From contig JAGFNW010000016.1 of assembly GCA_017592665.1 (NCBI GenBank), positions 124,001 through 188,000 on the forward strand: a stretch of DNA of 64,000 bases. The letters are read 5' to 3'. The notes under the pieces were generated by a model. The model was not told the origin of the DNA. It ran no database searches and worked only from the letters and a program-made list of their open reading frames with translations. The translations under genes were made by a program, and so were the position numbers. Of the stretch, positions 55,124 to 64,000 are shown one piece after another. How positions within the stretch are numbered: the stretch's first letter is position 1; each line of letters opens with the position of its first letter. The stretch comes from Streptosporangiaceae bacterium NEAU-GS5. Lineage in GTDB: Bacteria; Actinomycetota; Actinomycetes; Streptosporangiales; Streptosporangiaceae.

Positions 55124-57300
55124 CCGGACGGCAGCGAGGTGTCGCTGTTGCCCCTCGTCGCCTGGAACCCGAATTCGTACGTGCCGCCGGCGGCGATCGG
55201 GTTCGAAGTGTTGTTGTGGACGGTCGCGGTGCCACCGCTGACGGTGAGCGTGCCGTTCCACAGGTTGGTGATCGTCTGACCGGACGGCACGGTGAACGTC
55301 ACCGTCCAGTTGGTGATGGGCGAGGTGCCGGTGTTGGTGATCCGGACGGGCTGGATCACGTAGCCGCCCTGCCACTGGGTCTGCGTGGTCGCGGTGACCG
55401 AGCAGCCGCCGCCGGTGCCGCCACCCGTGGTCGTCACGGTCACGGTGTTGGACACGGCCGAGGTGTTGCCCGCGCCGTCGCGCGCCCTCACCTGGAACCG
55501 GTACGTGGTGTTCGCCGTCAGTCCGGTCGCCGCGAACGACGCCGTCGTCGACGTGCCCACCTGAGCGAACGTGCCACCACTGGCACCGGTCGCACGAAGC
55601 ACGTCATACCCGGCCAGACCACTGCCGCCACTGTCCGTAGAGGCCGTCCACGCCAGGTTCGTGCTCGTCGACGTCGTACCCGAAGCCGCCAAACCCGAAG
55701 GCGTCGTGGGCGCGGTGGTGTCGCCCGTGCTGGCAGAGGTCGTCACGGTCACGGTGTTGGACACGGCCGAGGTGTTGCCCGCGCCGTCGCGCGCCCTCAC
55801 CTGGAACCGGTACGTGGTGCTGGCCGACAGCCCGGTCGCCGCGAACGACGCCGTCGTCGACGTGCCCACCGTGGCGAACGTGCCACCACTGGCACCGGTC
55901 GCACGAAGCACGTCATACCCGGCCAGACCACTGCCGCCACTGTCCGTGGAAGCCGTCCACGCCAGGTTCGTGCTCGTCGACGTCGTACCCGAAGCCGCCA
56001 ACCCCGAAGGCGTGGTCGGCGCCGTGGTGTCCGTCGGAGGCGGCGAGCTGGTGCCACCGCCCACGGGCGGGATCAGGTAAGGCTGCAGGATGGACTGCTT
56101 GTTCTGGTTGACCGTCACCCAGTCGTCCTGGACGATGCCGCCCGTGTCGCCCGAGTCGGGGTTCCACGACCAGTAGGTGAACGACATGCCGTTCACGCCG
56201 GTCCCCATGTACTGCATGAGCTTGGTCATCCACTGCACGTCGAGCGGGTTCTGCAACGTGCTGCCGAACTCGCCGATGAGCACCGGGGCGATGTTCTGCT
56301 GGACCAGGTAGCCCCAGAAGTGGTTCCAGATGTCGGGCAGATTGTTGGGGAAGTTCGGGTCGTTGAACCACGACTGGCGGTCGAAGACCGAGATGCCGTA
56401 GTCGTGGGCCGAGTAGACGAGCCGGTTCGCCACGTTCAGCTGCACCGGGAAGTCGGCCGCCTGGGCCAGGTTGCCGCCCCACCAGTCGCAGGTCAGCGGG
56501 TCATCGGGGATGTTGTCGAACGTGTTGGGGCTGCCGCCGCTCGGGCAGCTGACGCCCTCGACGATGACCAGCCAGTTGGAGTTGGCCTGCAGTACGGCGT
56601 TGCCGATCCGCTGCGCGGCCAGACGCCAGTCGCGGGCCTGGACACCGCAGCCCCAGCACGCGCCGGTGCTGTTGGGCTCGGTGCCTTCGGCGTGCGGCTC
56701 GTTGAACAGGTCGGCGCCGACGACCGTGGTGTTGCCGGCGTACCGCTGGGCCAGCATCTGCCAGTCGGCGATCTCGCTGGCCTCGGAGACCGACGCGGTG
56801 TACCAGAGCGCCGTCTGCCCGGCCGCCGACGGGCGGTGCCGGTCGAGGATGATCCGCATCCCCTTCGTGCCGGCGTAGTTGACGACCTGGTCGAGGATCT
56901 GCAGCGGCGACAGCCCCACCAGATCAGGGTTGGTGTTGGTGTTGATGCTGGTCGCCTGCGCGCCGGAACGCAGCGAGTCGCCGGTGAACGGCACCCGGAT
57001 CGTGTTGTAACCGAGCTGCGCCATGTGATCGATCATCGACTTCCACGTCACCTGGGCCCATAAGCCGTGGAAGGTGTGGTTGTCGGTCTCCATGCCGAAC
57101 CAGTTGATGCCGGTCAGCCGGACCGTGGCCCCCGTGCTGTCAACGATCTTGCTACCACTGGTGTGCAGGTAGCCGGTGCCGGTGCCGGCCGCCATCGCCG
57201 GCGCGCTGAGCGCCACGAGCATCGCGGCGATCATCGCCCCGATGGCGGCGACGGCGGCCACCGTGCGCCCGTAAATGCGTTTCGACACGCGTCTGGACAA
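55102..57300 (-). CDS. Secreted GH5 endoglucanase with two FN3 domains and CBM2
   Basis: This 732-residue secreted enzyme should cut cellulose or another beta-1,4-glucan or mannan. A signal peptide (about 1-37) is followed by the GH5 barrel (about 40-410) with Glu201 in LFNEPH as acid/base and Glu344 in IGEFGS as nucleophile. Two nearly identical fibronectin-III domains (about 425-520 and 527-625) and a C-terminal CBM2 (CSVTATTQTQWQGG to GYTCSS) follow. The CBM2 has its paired cysteines. It starts at a TTG at 57300 after AGGAGGCATT. It is monocistronic. A GGAACGCGTTCC palindrome lies upstream. Confidence 0.92.
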   Translation of the reverse strand: MSRRVSKRIYGRTVAAVAAIGAMIAAMLVALSAPAMAAGTGTGYLHTSGSKIVDSTGATVRLTGINWFGMETDNHTFHGLWAQVTWKSMIDHMAQLGYNTIRVPFTGDSLRSGAQATSINTNTNPDLVGLSPLQILDQVVNYAGTKGMRIILDRHRPSAAGQTALWYTASVSEASEIADWQMLAQRYAGNTTVVGADLFNEPHAEGTEPNSTGACWGCGVQARDWRLAAQRIGNAVLQANSNWLVIVEGVSCPSGGSPNTFDNIPDDPLTCDWWGGNLAQAADFPVQLNVANRLVYSAHDYGISVFDRQSWFNDPNFPNNLPDIWNHFWGYLVQQNIAPVLIGEFGSTLQNPLDVQWMTKLMQYMGTGVNGMSFTYWSWNPDSGDTGGIVQDDWVTVNQNKQSILQPYLIPPVGGGTSSPPPTDTTAPTTPSGLAASGTTSTSTNLAWTASTDSGGSGLAGYDVLRATGASGGTFATVGTSTTASFAATGLSASTTYRFQVRARDGAGNTSAVSNTVTVTTSASTGDTTAPTTPSGLAASGTTSTSTNLAWTASTDSGGSGLAGYDVLRATGASGGTFAQVGTSTTASFAATGLTANTTYRFQVRARDGAGNTSAVSNTVTVTTTGGGTGGGCSVTATTQTQWQGGYVIQPVRITNTGTSPITNWTVTFTVPSGQTITNLWNGTLTVSGGTATVHNNTSNPIAAGGTYEFGFQATRGNSDTSLPSGYTCSSP
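55430..56034 (-). repeat. Two near-identical FN3-coding direct repeats in GH5 gene
   Basis: The segments beginning at 55430 and 55739 are offset by exactly 309 bp (103 codons) and are nearly identical over about 295 bp, including silent positions. Only scattered differences are visible, such as TGAG versus GTGG near 55562 and 55871. This indicates recent duplication or gene conversion. Confidence 0.9.
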
Positions 57301-57341
57301 AATGCCTCCTGGCTGGAAGCGCGCTCACGCCGAGCCATCGC

Positions 57342-57353
57342 GGAACGCGTTCC
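57342..57353. promoter_or_regulatory. Palindrome upstream of GH5 gene
   Basis: GGAACGCGTTCC is a perfect 12-bp palindrome with central CG, 42 bp upstream of the GH5 start. This is typical of LacI-family operators. It differs from the two other LacI-type operator sequences in the window. Confidence 0.45.
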
Positions 57354-57420
57354 AGATACCCAGGCATGCCCTGACCGCACGCCGAATCTCGAATGTCTGG
57401 CTCTGTCTCGAGCGTGCCAG

Positions 57421-59874
<2,454 letters not shown>

Positions 59875-59907
59875 GTCAGCTCCTGGAAATATGACTCCTG
59901 CCCACAA

Positions 59908-59975
59908 GAAAACCCCCCGGCTTCAGCACGAGGGGCAGCCGCATCGACGCCGGGACGTCAGCCCAGCCGATGCGG
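59908..59975 (-). promoter_or_regulatory. Probable leucine attenuator upstream of leuS
   Basis: On the minus strand arm 1 (CCGCATCG, 59968-59975) pairs with arm 2 (CGATGCGG, 59939-59946). Arm 2 overlaps CGGCT (59937-59941), which can instead pair with AGCCG (59918-59922), followed by GGGGGTTTTCTT, an intrinsic-terminator-like end. A ribosome stalled on the leader Leu codons would leave arm 1 free and favour the antiterminator. Completing the leader would cover arm 1 and favour the terminator. Confidence 0.6.
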
Positions 59976-60005
59976 CCCGGTAAGGAGCAGGGTCGCGAAA
60001 CGCAT
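59958..60005 (-). CDS. Leucine-rich leader peptide of leuS
   Basis: An ATG at 60005 opens a 15-codon frame, MRFATLLLTGPHRLG, with three consecutive Leu codons (CTG CTC CTT). It ends at TGA just before the second arm of an antiterminator-like stem. There is no ribosome site. TACCCT lies about 13 bp upstream of the ATG and could be a -10 box, giving a leaderless message, which is common in actinobacteria. It would sense charged tRNA-Leu. Confidence 0.6.
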   Translation of the reverse strand: MRFATLLLTGPHRLG

Positions 60006-60137
60006 ACCGCAAGGGTAGCGCAGCCCACAAGGACTGCGCTTCGCGTCACGTGATCTTACCGGCAGAGTAAGGATGCGATACGAGATGGTGATAGATCCAT
60101 TGTGTCCCGTCTGTCCAATTAGTTTACTCTCGTCGCT

Positions 60138-62294
60138 GTGGTGAACTCAGGGCCAGGTCTACCGATGCAGGATCCGCCAACGGACCCAACAGGGGAGGCC
60201 ATCCGTGAAGCATTCTCCGGTTTGGCTGCGGCGGCCCCTGTCGAGCGTGAGATCATGCCAGGCACGTCCAATTCGGGCATGATCTCGGGAGGTAGCATGC
60301 CCACGGAGGAAAGCGAACCACAGTCACAGGCCCCAGCCTGGCCGGAGATGCCGCCCACGTGGCCCGAGGTCCCCTCGTCGTTCACCCCCTCAGCGCGTTC
60401 CTTCGCCGACCCGTCTCCCGCCTACGGCCAGGGCCCTGTCCAGGGCGTCGAGCCCCCTGCCACGCAATACGGCCACGGCCGCCAGGGCGCCGACCCGCTG
60501 ACTTCCGACCCTCGGACTTCCGACCCGCTGGCCCGGCCGGCCGGCACCGATGCGTTCGGCCGTCCCATGCCGGAGAGCACCGACCCCTTCGGGCGGTCGG
60601 CCCCGCAGCCGCCGCCGGGCGGCGACCCGTTCGCGCGCCGGGCCGACGAGCCGTCCTTCGCGAGCTCCGACCGGTTCACCTGGCCGGCCCAGGACGCGCC
60701 CTTCACCAATCCTGACTCCTTCGCCAATCCCGACACGTTCGGGCGTCCGGCTCAGGATCCGTTCCTGCGGGCGCCGCAGGAGGCGCCGTTCCCAGGCGCC
60801 AATGGATACGGCCCGGACTCCTACCGCCCCGGTCCTGACTCGTTCGGCGCCGATCCCTTCACCCGGGCAGCCCAGGATCCCTTCGCGCGGCCCGCGCAGG
60901 ATCCGTTCGGTTCGCCCGCGCAGGACCCGTTCGCTTCGCCGACGCAGTCCGTGGACCCGTTCGCTGCGCCGCCGCAATCCGCGGACCCGTTCGCGCGGCC
61001 CGCTCAGGAGCCGCCTTCGCGCGGCGCCGACCAGTTCGCCTGGCCGCCGCAGGACCAGCCGTTCCCGGGCTCTGACACGTTCGGGCGCCAGGGACAGGAC
61101 GTGCGCGTGTCGGGGACCGATCCGTTCGGCCGGCCCATGACGGCCGGAGACGTGACCCTCGCCGTCACGCCGCCGCATCCCGCCCAGGCCGCCGCGGGCG
61201 CCGTGCCTCTCGCACCGGCGCCGCAGATGCAGGCGCCTCCGATGCATGCCTCGCCGCTGGACGCCGCGACGATGCAGACACCGCTGCAGGCGCCCCCCGG
61301 GCAGAACGGCGCCGCGCCGCAGGTCCCTCAGGCCATGCCGCTGTCCGCGCCGCCGCCGCTGGCCCCGCCCCTGCTCCCCCACTCCCAGCCGCCGCAGCAG
61401 CAACCGGCGGGCGCTGACGATCCTTATCGGCCGTTCGTCACGGCGGGCCAGATCAGCGGGCCGAAGACGCCTCCGGCGCATCGCCAGCAAGAACTGTGGA
61501 ACACCGTCTTCGGCGAGAACTACCAGGCGATCGACGAATACGAGGACGAGGAGCGCGGCCGCCCGGTGTGGCTGTTCGCACTCGCCGGGTCGGTGGCCGT
61601 CGCGCTCATCATCGTGCTCGTGTGGGCTTTCACCGCGGGCCCGCTGAGCTCGAGCGACTCGCCTTCCAACAGCTCGCCGACGACCAGCGCGTCCGGCAAG
61701 CCGGGCACGACCAAGAGCACGGCTCCACAGGCGCAGACCGTTCCGGGGCTGCCCACGTTCCAAGGCACGCCCTCCCCCGTGTCCGGCCGGCTCGTCGACA
61801 AGACCGGCGGCATCAGCGTGGCCCGGCTCGGCGGCCAGTGGCAGATGGACTCCCGGACCGCCTACATCCAGCAGACCTACGGCTACAGCACCCGTCAGTA
61901 CGTCTCGGCCGGGATGACGACCCGTGGCAAGCCCGAGTTCGCGCAGATCATGACGGGGCCGCTGCCGCAGGCGCTGGCCTCCCGCTACACCACGCCCGAA
62001 CGGCTCGCCCCGGTGCTCGGCGCGGTGGTGACCCAGGCCAGGAACACGTTGTTCGCCAAGGGCAACAAGGTCACCAAGGTCGCGCAGCAGAAGATCGCCC
62101 GCGCCGGCCTCCCTGGTCTGATCGCCGCGTTCAAGATCGAGGCGGACAAGGAGGAGACGACGGTCGTCGTCGCCGCCGTCACTCCGAAGGGCGCGCAGCT
62201 GCCCACGATCGTCTACATGCAGGTGCCTGCTCTCAAGGACAACCTGCTCCCCGACATCAACACGGTCTTCAAGTCGATCAGGGCCGCCGCCTAG
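60138..62294 (+). CDS. Large Pro-rich single-pass membrane protein of unknown function
   Basis: This protein of up to 718 residues has a long, disordered cytoplasmic N-terminus rich in Pro, Gln, Ala and Asp, with many copies of a short repeat of the DPFARPAQ/DPFGSPAQ type (about residues 150-335). One membrane helix follows (about 475-500, WLFALAGSVAVALIIVLVWAF), then a Ser/Thr linker and a compact outer domain of about 170 residues (GGISVARLGGQWQMDSR to INTVFKSIRAA). The outer domain is not assigned. The start is uncertain: GTG 60138 or ATG 60165. It is divergent from leuS. Such proteins often sit in cell-envelope or division complexes, but nothing here proves that. Confidence 0.7.
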   Translation: MVNSGPGLPMQDPPTDPTGEAIREAFSGLAAAAPVEREIMPGTSNSGMISGGSMPTEESEPQSQAPAWPEMPPTWPEVPSSFTPSARSFADPSPAYGQGPVQGVEPPATQYGHGRQGADPLTSDPRTSDPLARPAGTDAFGRPMPESTDPFGRSAPQPPPGGDPFARRADEPSFASSDRFTWPAQDAPFTNPDSFANPDTFGRPAQDPFLRAPQEAPFPGANGYGPDSYRPGPDSFGADPFTRAAQDPFARPAQDPFGSPAQDPFASPTQSVDPFAAPPQSADPFARPAQEPPSRGADQFAWPPQDQPFPGSDTFGRQGQDVRVSGTDPFGRPMTAGDVTLAVTPPHPAQAAAGAVPLAPAPQMQAPPMHASPLDAATMQTPLQAPPGQNGAAPQVPQAMPLSAPPPLAPPLLPHSQPPQQQPAGADDPYRPFVTAGQISGPKTPPAHRQQELWNTVFGENYQAIDEYEDEERGRPVWLFALAGSVAVALIIVLVWAFTAGPLSSSDSPSNSSPTTSASGKPGTTKSTAPQAQTVPGLPTFQGTPSPVSGRLVDKTGGISVARLGGQWQMDSRTAYIQQTYGYSTRQYVSAGMTTRGKPEFAQIMTGPLPQALASRYTTPERLAPVLGAVVTQARNTLFAKGNKVTKVAQQKIARAGLPGLIAAFKIEADKEETTVVVAAVTPKGAQLPTIVYMQVPALKDNLLPDINTVFKSIRAAA

Positions 62295-62304
62295 GCAGTA
62301 CGCA

Positions 62305-63819
62305 TCACCCGATGTCGGTCAGGCGGGGCAGCAGGGCGTGCCGGTCGTGCTCGAGGTCGGCCCGCCAGGCCCTGAGGTGACCGGGGCGGGGTGGGAGGGG
62401 GGACTCGATGTGGCCGGAGAGCCAGCGAAGAGCCGTCCAGGCCGCCCTGACGGTGTGGTCGAACACTTCTCCTGGAACTTCGGGCGTCAGCTCCTCCAGG
62501 GCGCTCTCAGGGCGCGGGATGCCCATCAAGAGGTCGTGACCGGCGACCCGGTCGGCGAGGCTGTTCTCGATTTCGGCGTACAGCCGCTGGACGCGTTCGA
62601 CCTCCACGGCCGGGTCATAGCCGCCCGGACGCCGGTTTCCCGCCATTCGTCCGGTCCACCAGTGTAGGTAGCCGAGCGGCGGCCGGGCGTAGACGACGCG
62701 GGCCGGGGTGTCCCGCAGCGCGCGGAGCGCGGCCGGATCGATCCCGCCGCCGGGGGCTTCGAAGGCCTGGGGCCGTACGAGGACCACGGACTTCCACGGA
62801 CGACCGGCGACATGGCGAGCGGCGATGTGCCCGGCGACGGCCAGCCAGCTGCGCCCGCGCGTGCGGGTCGCGTCCGTGGGGACGGCCTGCACGTGGCCCA
62901 TGCCGCTCACGGTGAGGTTGGCACGGACCAGCACGTACTGCCAGGCCAGCGCCTCGGCCAGCAGCCCCGCCGCGGGACCGGCGCCGTGCCGGCCGCCGAC
63001 CAGCACGAGCGTGCGCGGGTCGGCGCAATCCCAGGGGTCCTCCCCCGCGGGCCGTTGCCGGCCGCCGATGACGTCCTGCACGAGGAGATGGGTGGGCCAG
63101 CTTCGCGCCATCCCCTTCCAGGTGCGCTGGCCGGGATCGCCGAGCCAGCCGTACTCCTGGCCGTCGTTGAGCCCGGGCCCGATCCGGGCCATCAGCTCGG
63201 CCCGCAGCAGGCCGAACTCGCCGCCCCGCTCGTCATCCCCGGCCGGCACGGTCAGCCCTCCCGCGATCGCCATTCGCGCGAGCCGCTCCGGCTCGAGGGG
63301 CCGGACGCCCGGATAGGGCGAGAACTCGGCGTACGCGGCGGTGCACGCCCGATAGCGGTCACCGGACACGACCTGGCCGATCCTGACGTCGAAGCGCTCG
63401 GCCGCCTCCACATCGGCGAGCAGCAGGTCGGCCGCCGCGAACGGCGCGGCGGGCACGGGCCTGGACAGACCCACCAGATAGGGCCGGGCGTCTTCCAAGG
63501 CGCGCAGCGCGCCCCGCATGAAGTCGGCCAGGTCGGTGATGGCGCGGCCGGGCACCTCACGCTCCGGCAGCCATCCCAGCGCCTGGAACAACTCGGCCAC
63601 CGGCACGCCGGCGAGCTGGCCGAGATCGCGGACGAAGTCGGGCTTCAACCGCCGCTCGCCCCTGAGGATCATCCGCACGAGAACCTCGTTGCGGTCGAGC
63701 AGGCGCGCGATTCCCGCGGCGGAGGTGGAAACGCCGCGTTCGGCGAGGGCGCGGCGGCATCGGTCGACGACCTCGCGTTCGTGGATGGCCGTCCATTCCT
63801 GATCCGGTGCAGCCGTCAA
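62305..63819 (-). CDS. Large HTH-containing protein of unknown function
   Basis: This 504-residue protein begins with an XRE-like helix-turn-helix region (about 20-75, STSAAGIARLLDRNEVLVRMIL then LKPDFVRDLGQLAGVPVAELFQALGWLP). The rest (80-504) contains a segment LVLVGGRHGAGPAAGLLAEALAWQ that resembles a nucleotide-binding loop but does not fit Walker A, and a Trp/Arg-rich C-terminus. It is probably a DNA-binding regulator with a large sensor domain (inference). I chose the TTG at 63819 because GGAGGTGG lies 6-13 nt upstream. A start further upstream, to 63888, is possible but has unlike composition. Confidence 0.65.
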   Translation of the reverse strand: MTAAPDQEWTAIHEREVVDRCRRALAERGVSTSAAGIARLLDRNEVLVRMILRGERRLKPDFVRDLGQLAGVPVAELFQALGWLPEREVPGRAITDLADFMRGALRALEDARPYLVGLSRPVPAAPFAAADLLLADVEAAERFDVRIGQVVSGDRYRACTAAYAEFSPYPGVRPLEPERLARMAIAGGLTVPAGDDERGGEFGLLRAELMARIGPGLNDGQEYGWLGDPGQRTWKGMARSWPTHLLVQDVIGGRQRPAGEDPWDCADPRTLVLVGGRHGAGPAAGLLAEALAWQYVLVRANLTVSGMGHVQAVPTDATRTRGRSWLAVAGHIAARHVAGRPWKSVVLVRPQAFEAPGGGIDPAALRALRDTPARVVYARPPLGYLHWWTGRMAGNRRPGGYDPAVEVERVQRLYAEIENSLADRVAGHDLLMGIPRPESALEELTPEVPGEVFDHTVRAAWTALRWLSGHIESPLPPRPGHLRAWRADLEHDRHALLPRLTDIG

Positions 63820-63966
63820 AGCGGACCACCTCCGATGCCACGCCCCCGAATGACGCTCCGATACAGAGCGCATCATATTCCGATACAAACCATTCTTTTC
63901 ACCTGATGCGTAAATAGCAATAATCGTGTCCCAACCTGGCCGGATTCCTTGGGAACGTGATTTGGC

Positions 63967-64000
63967 GTGACAGCCGACAATACGATCGTTGATCGCGAAA
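63967..64000 (+). CDS. Possible start of a rightward gene (partial)
   Basis: A GTG at 63967 opens a frame reading VTADNTIVDRE to the window end, with GGGAA about 12 nt upstream and an AT-rich promoter-like stretch (63885-63935) before it. Too little is visible to name a product. Confidence 0.35.
   Translation, partial: MTADNTIVDRE

Overview
The window is about 64 kb of very high-GC DNA from a filamentous actinobacterium, most likely a Streptosporangiaceae/Nonomuraea-like organism (genus is inference). The evidence is the extreme third-position GC, frequent GTG/TTG starts, the NrdR-NrdJ and LexA-LysM neighbourhoods in actinobacterial form, Tat and lipoprotein sugar-binding proteins, and many secreted glycoside hydrolases with CBM and FN3 modules. 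No rRNA, tRNA, CRISPR array, transposase or phage gene was seen.

Layout. (1) 1-9.3 kb: a CUT1 importer with a LipO-type binding protein, read leftward; a divergent ROK regulator; then a tightly coupled GH3-LacI-GH1 operon for intracellular beta-glycoside cleavage, with palindromic operators in front. (2) 9.5-14 kb: a broken Tat-exported protein, a GNAT acetyltransferase, a secreted trypsin-PASTA protease, SthA transhydrogenase and a small unknown gene. (3) 14.1-19.9 kb: three tandem membrane Ser/Thr kinase-like genes with C-terminal propeller-like domains. The first two lack catalytic residues and the third is intact. (4) 20-28.4 kb, leftward: a GH31 alpha-xylosidase, a second CUT1 importer and a secreted GH3, which looks like a xyloglucan/xylo-oligosaccharide locus. 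A symmetric 41-bp-periodic repeat lies between the binding-protein and permease genes. (5) 28.5-30.8 kb: a TauD-like dioxygenase, a frameshifted gene and a membrane protein. (6) 30.8-39.7 kb: a galactan divergon, with GH42 and two GH53 galactanases leftward and a third CUT1 importer plus a LacI regulator rightward. (7) 39.7-48 kb: Uma2 nuclease, a second GH42 with a P-loop regulator and two microproteins, a MarR/MFS pair, YbjN and an F420-type reductase. (8) 48.3-53.1 kb: nrdJ, nrdR, LysM protein and lexA. (9) 53.1-64 kb: a C-rich non-coding stretch, a MalY-type aminotransferase, a secreted GH5 with FN3 and CBM2, leuS behind a leucine-rich leader/attenuator, and two uncharacterised proteins.

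How it fits together. Secreted GH3, GH5 and GH53 enzymes would cut plant polysaccharides outside the cell. Three CUT1 importers, none with its own ATPase here, would import the oligosaccharides. Cytoplasmic GH1, GH3, GH31 and GH42 enzymes would finish them. Each locus has its own sensor (ROK or LacI) and visible operators. A TTAGTTYG-type motif recurs just in front of three of these operons and may join them in one regulon. The most unusual signals are the head-to-head 41-bp repeat array at 24.56-24.79 kb, the pseudokinase-pseudokinase-kinase triplet, the probable leuS attenuator with three consecutive Leu codons, and the shared operator motif.
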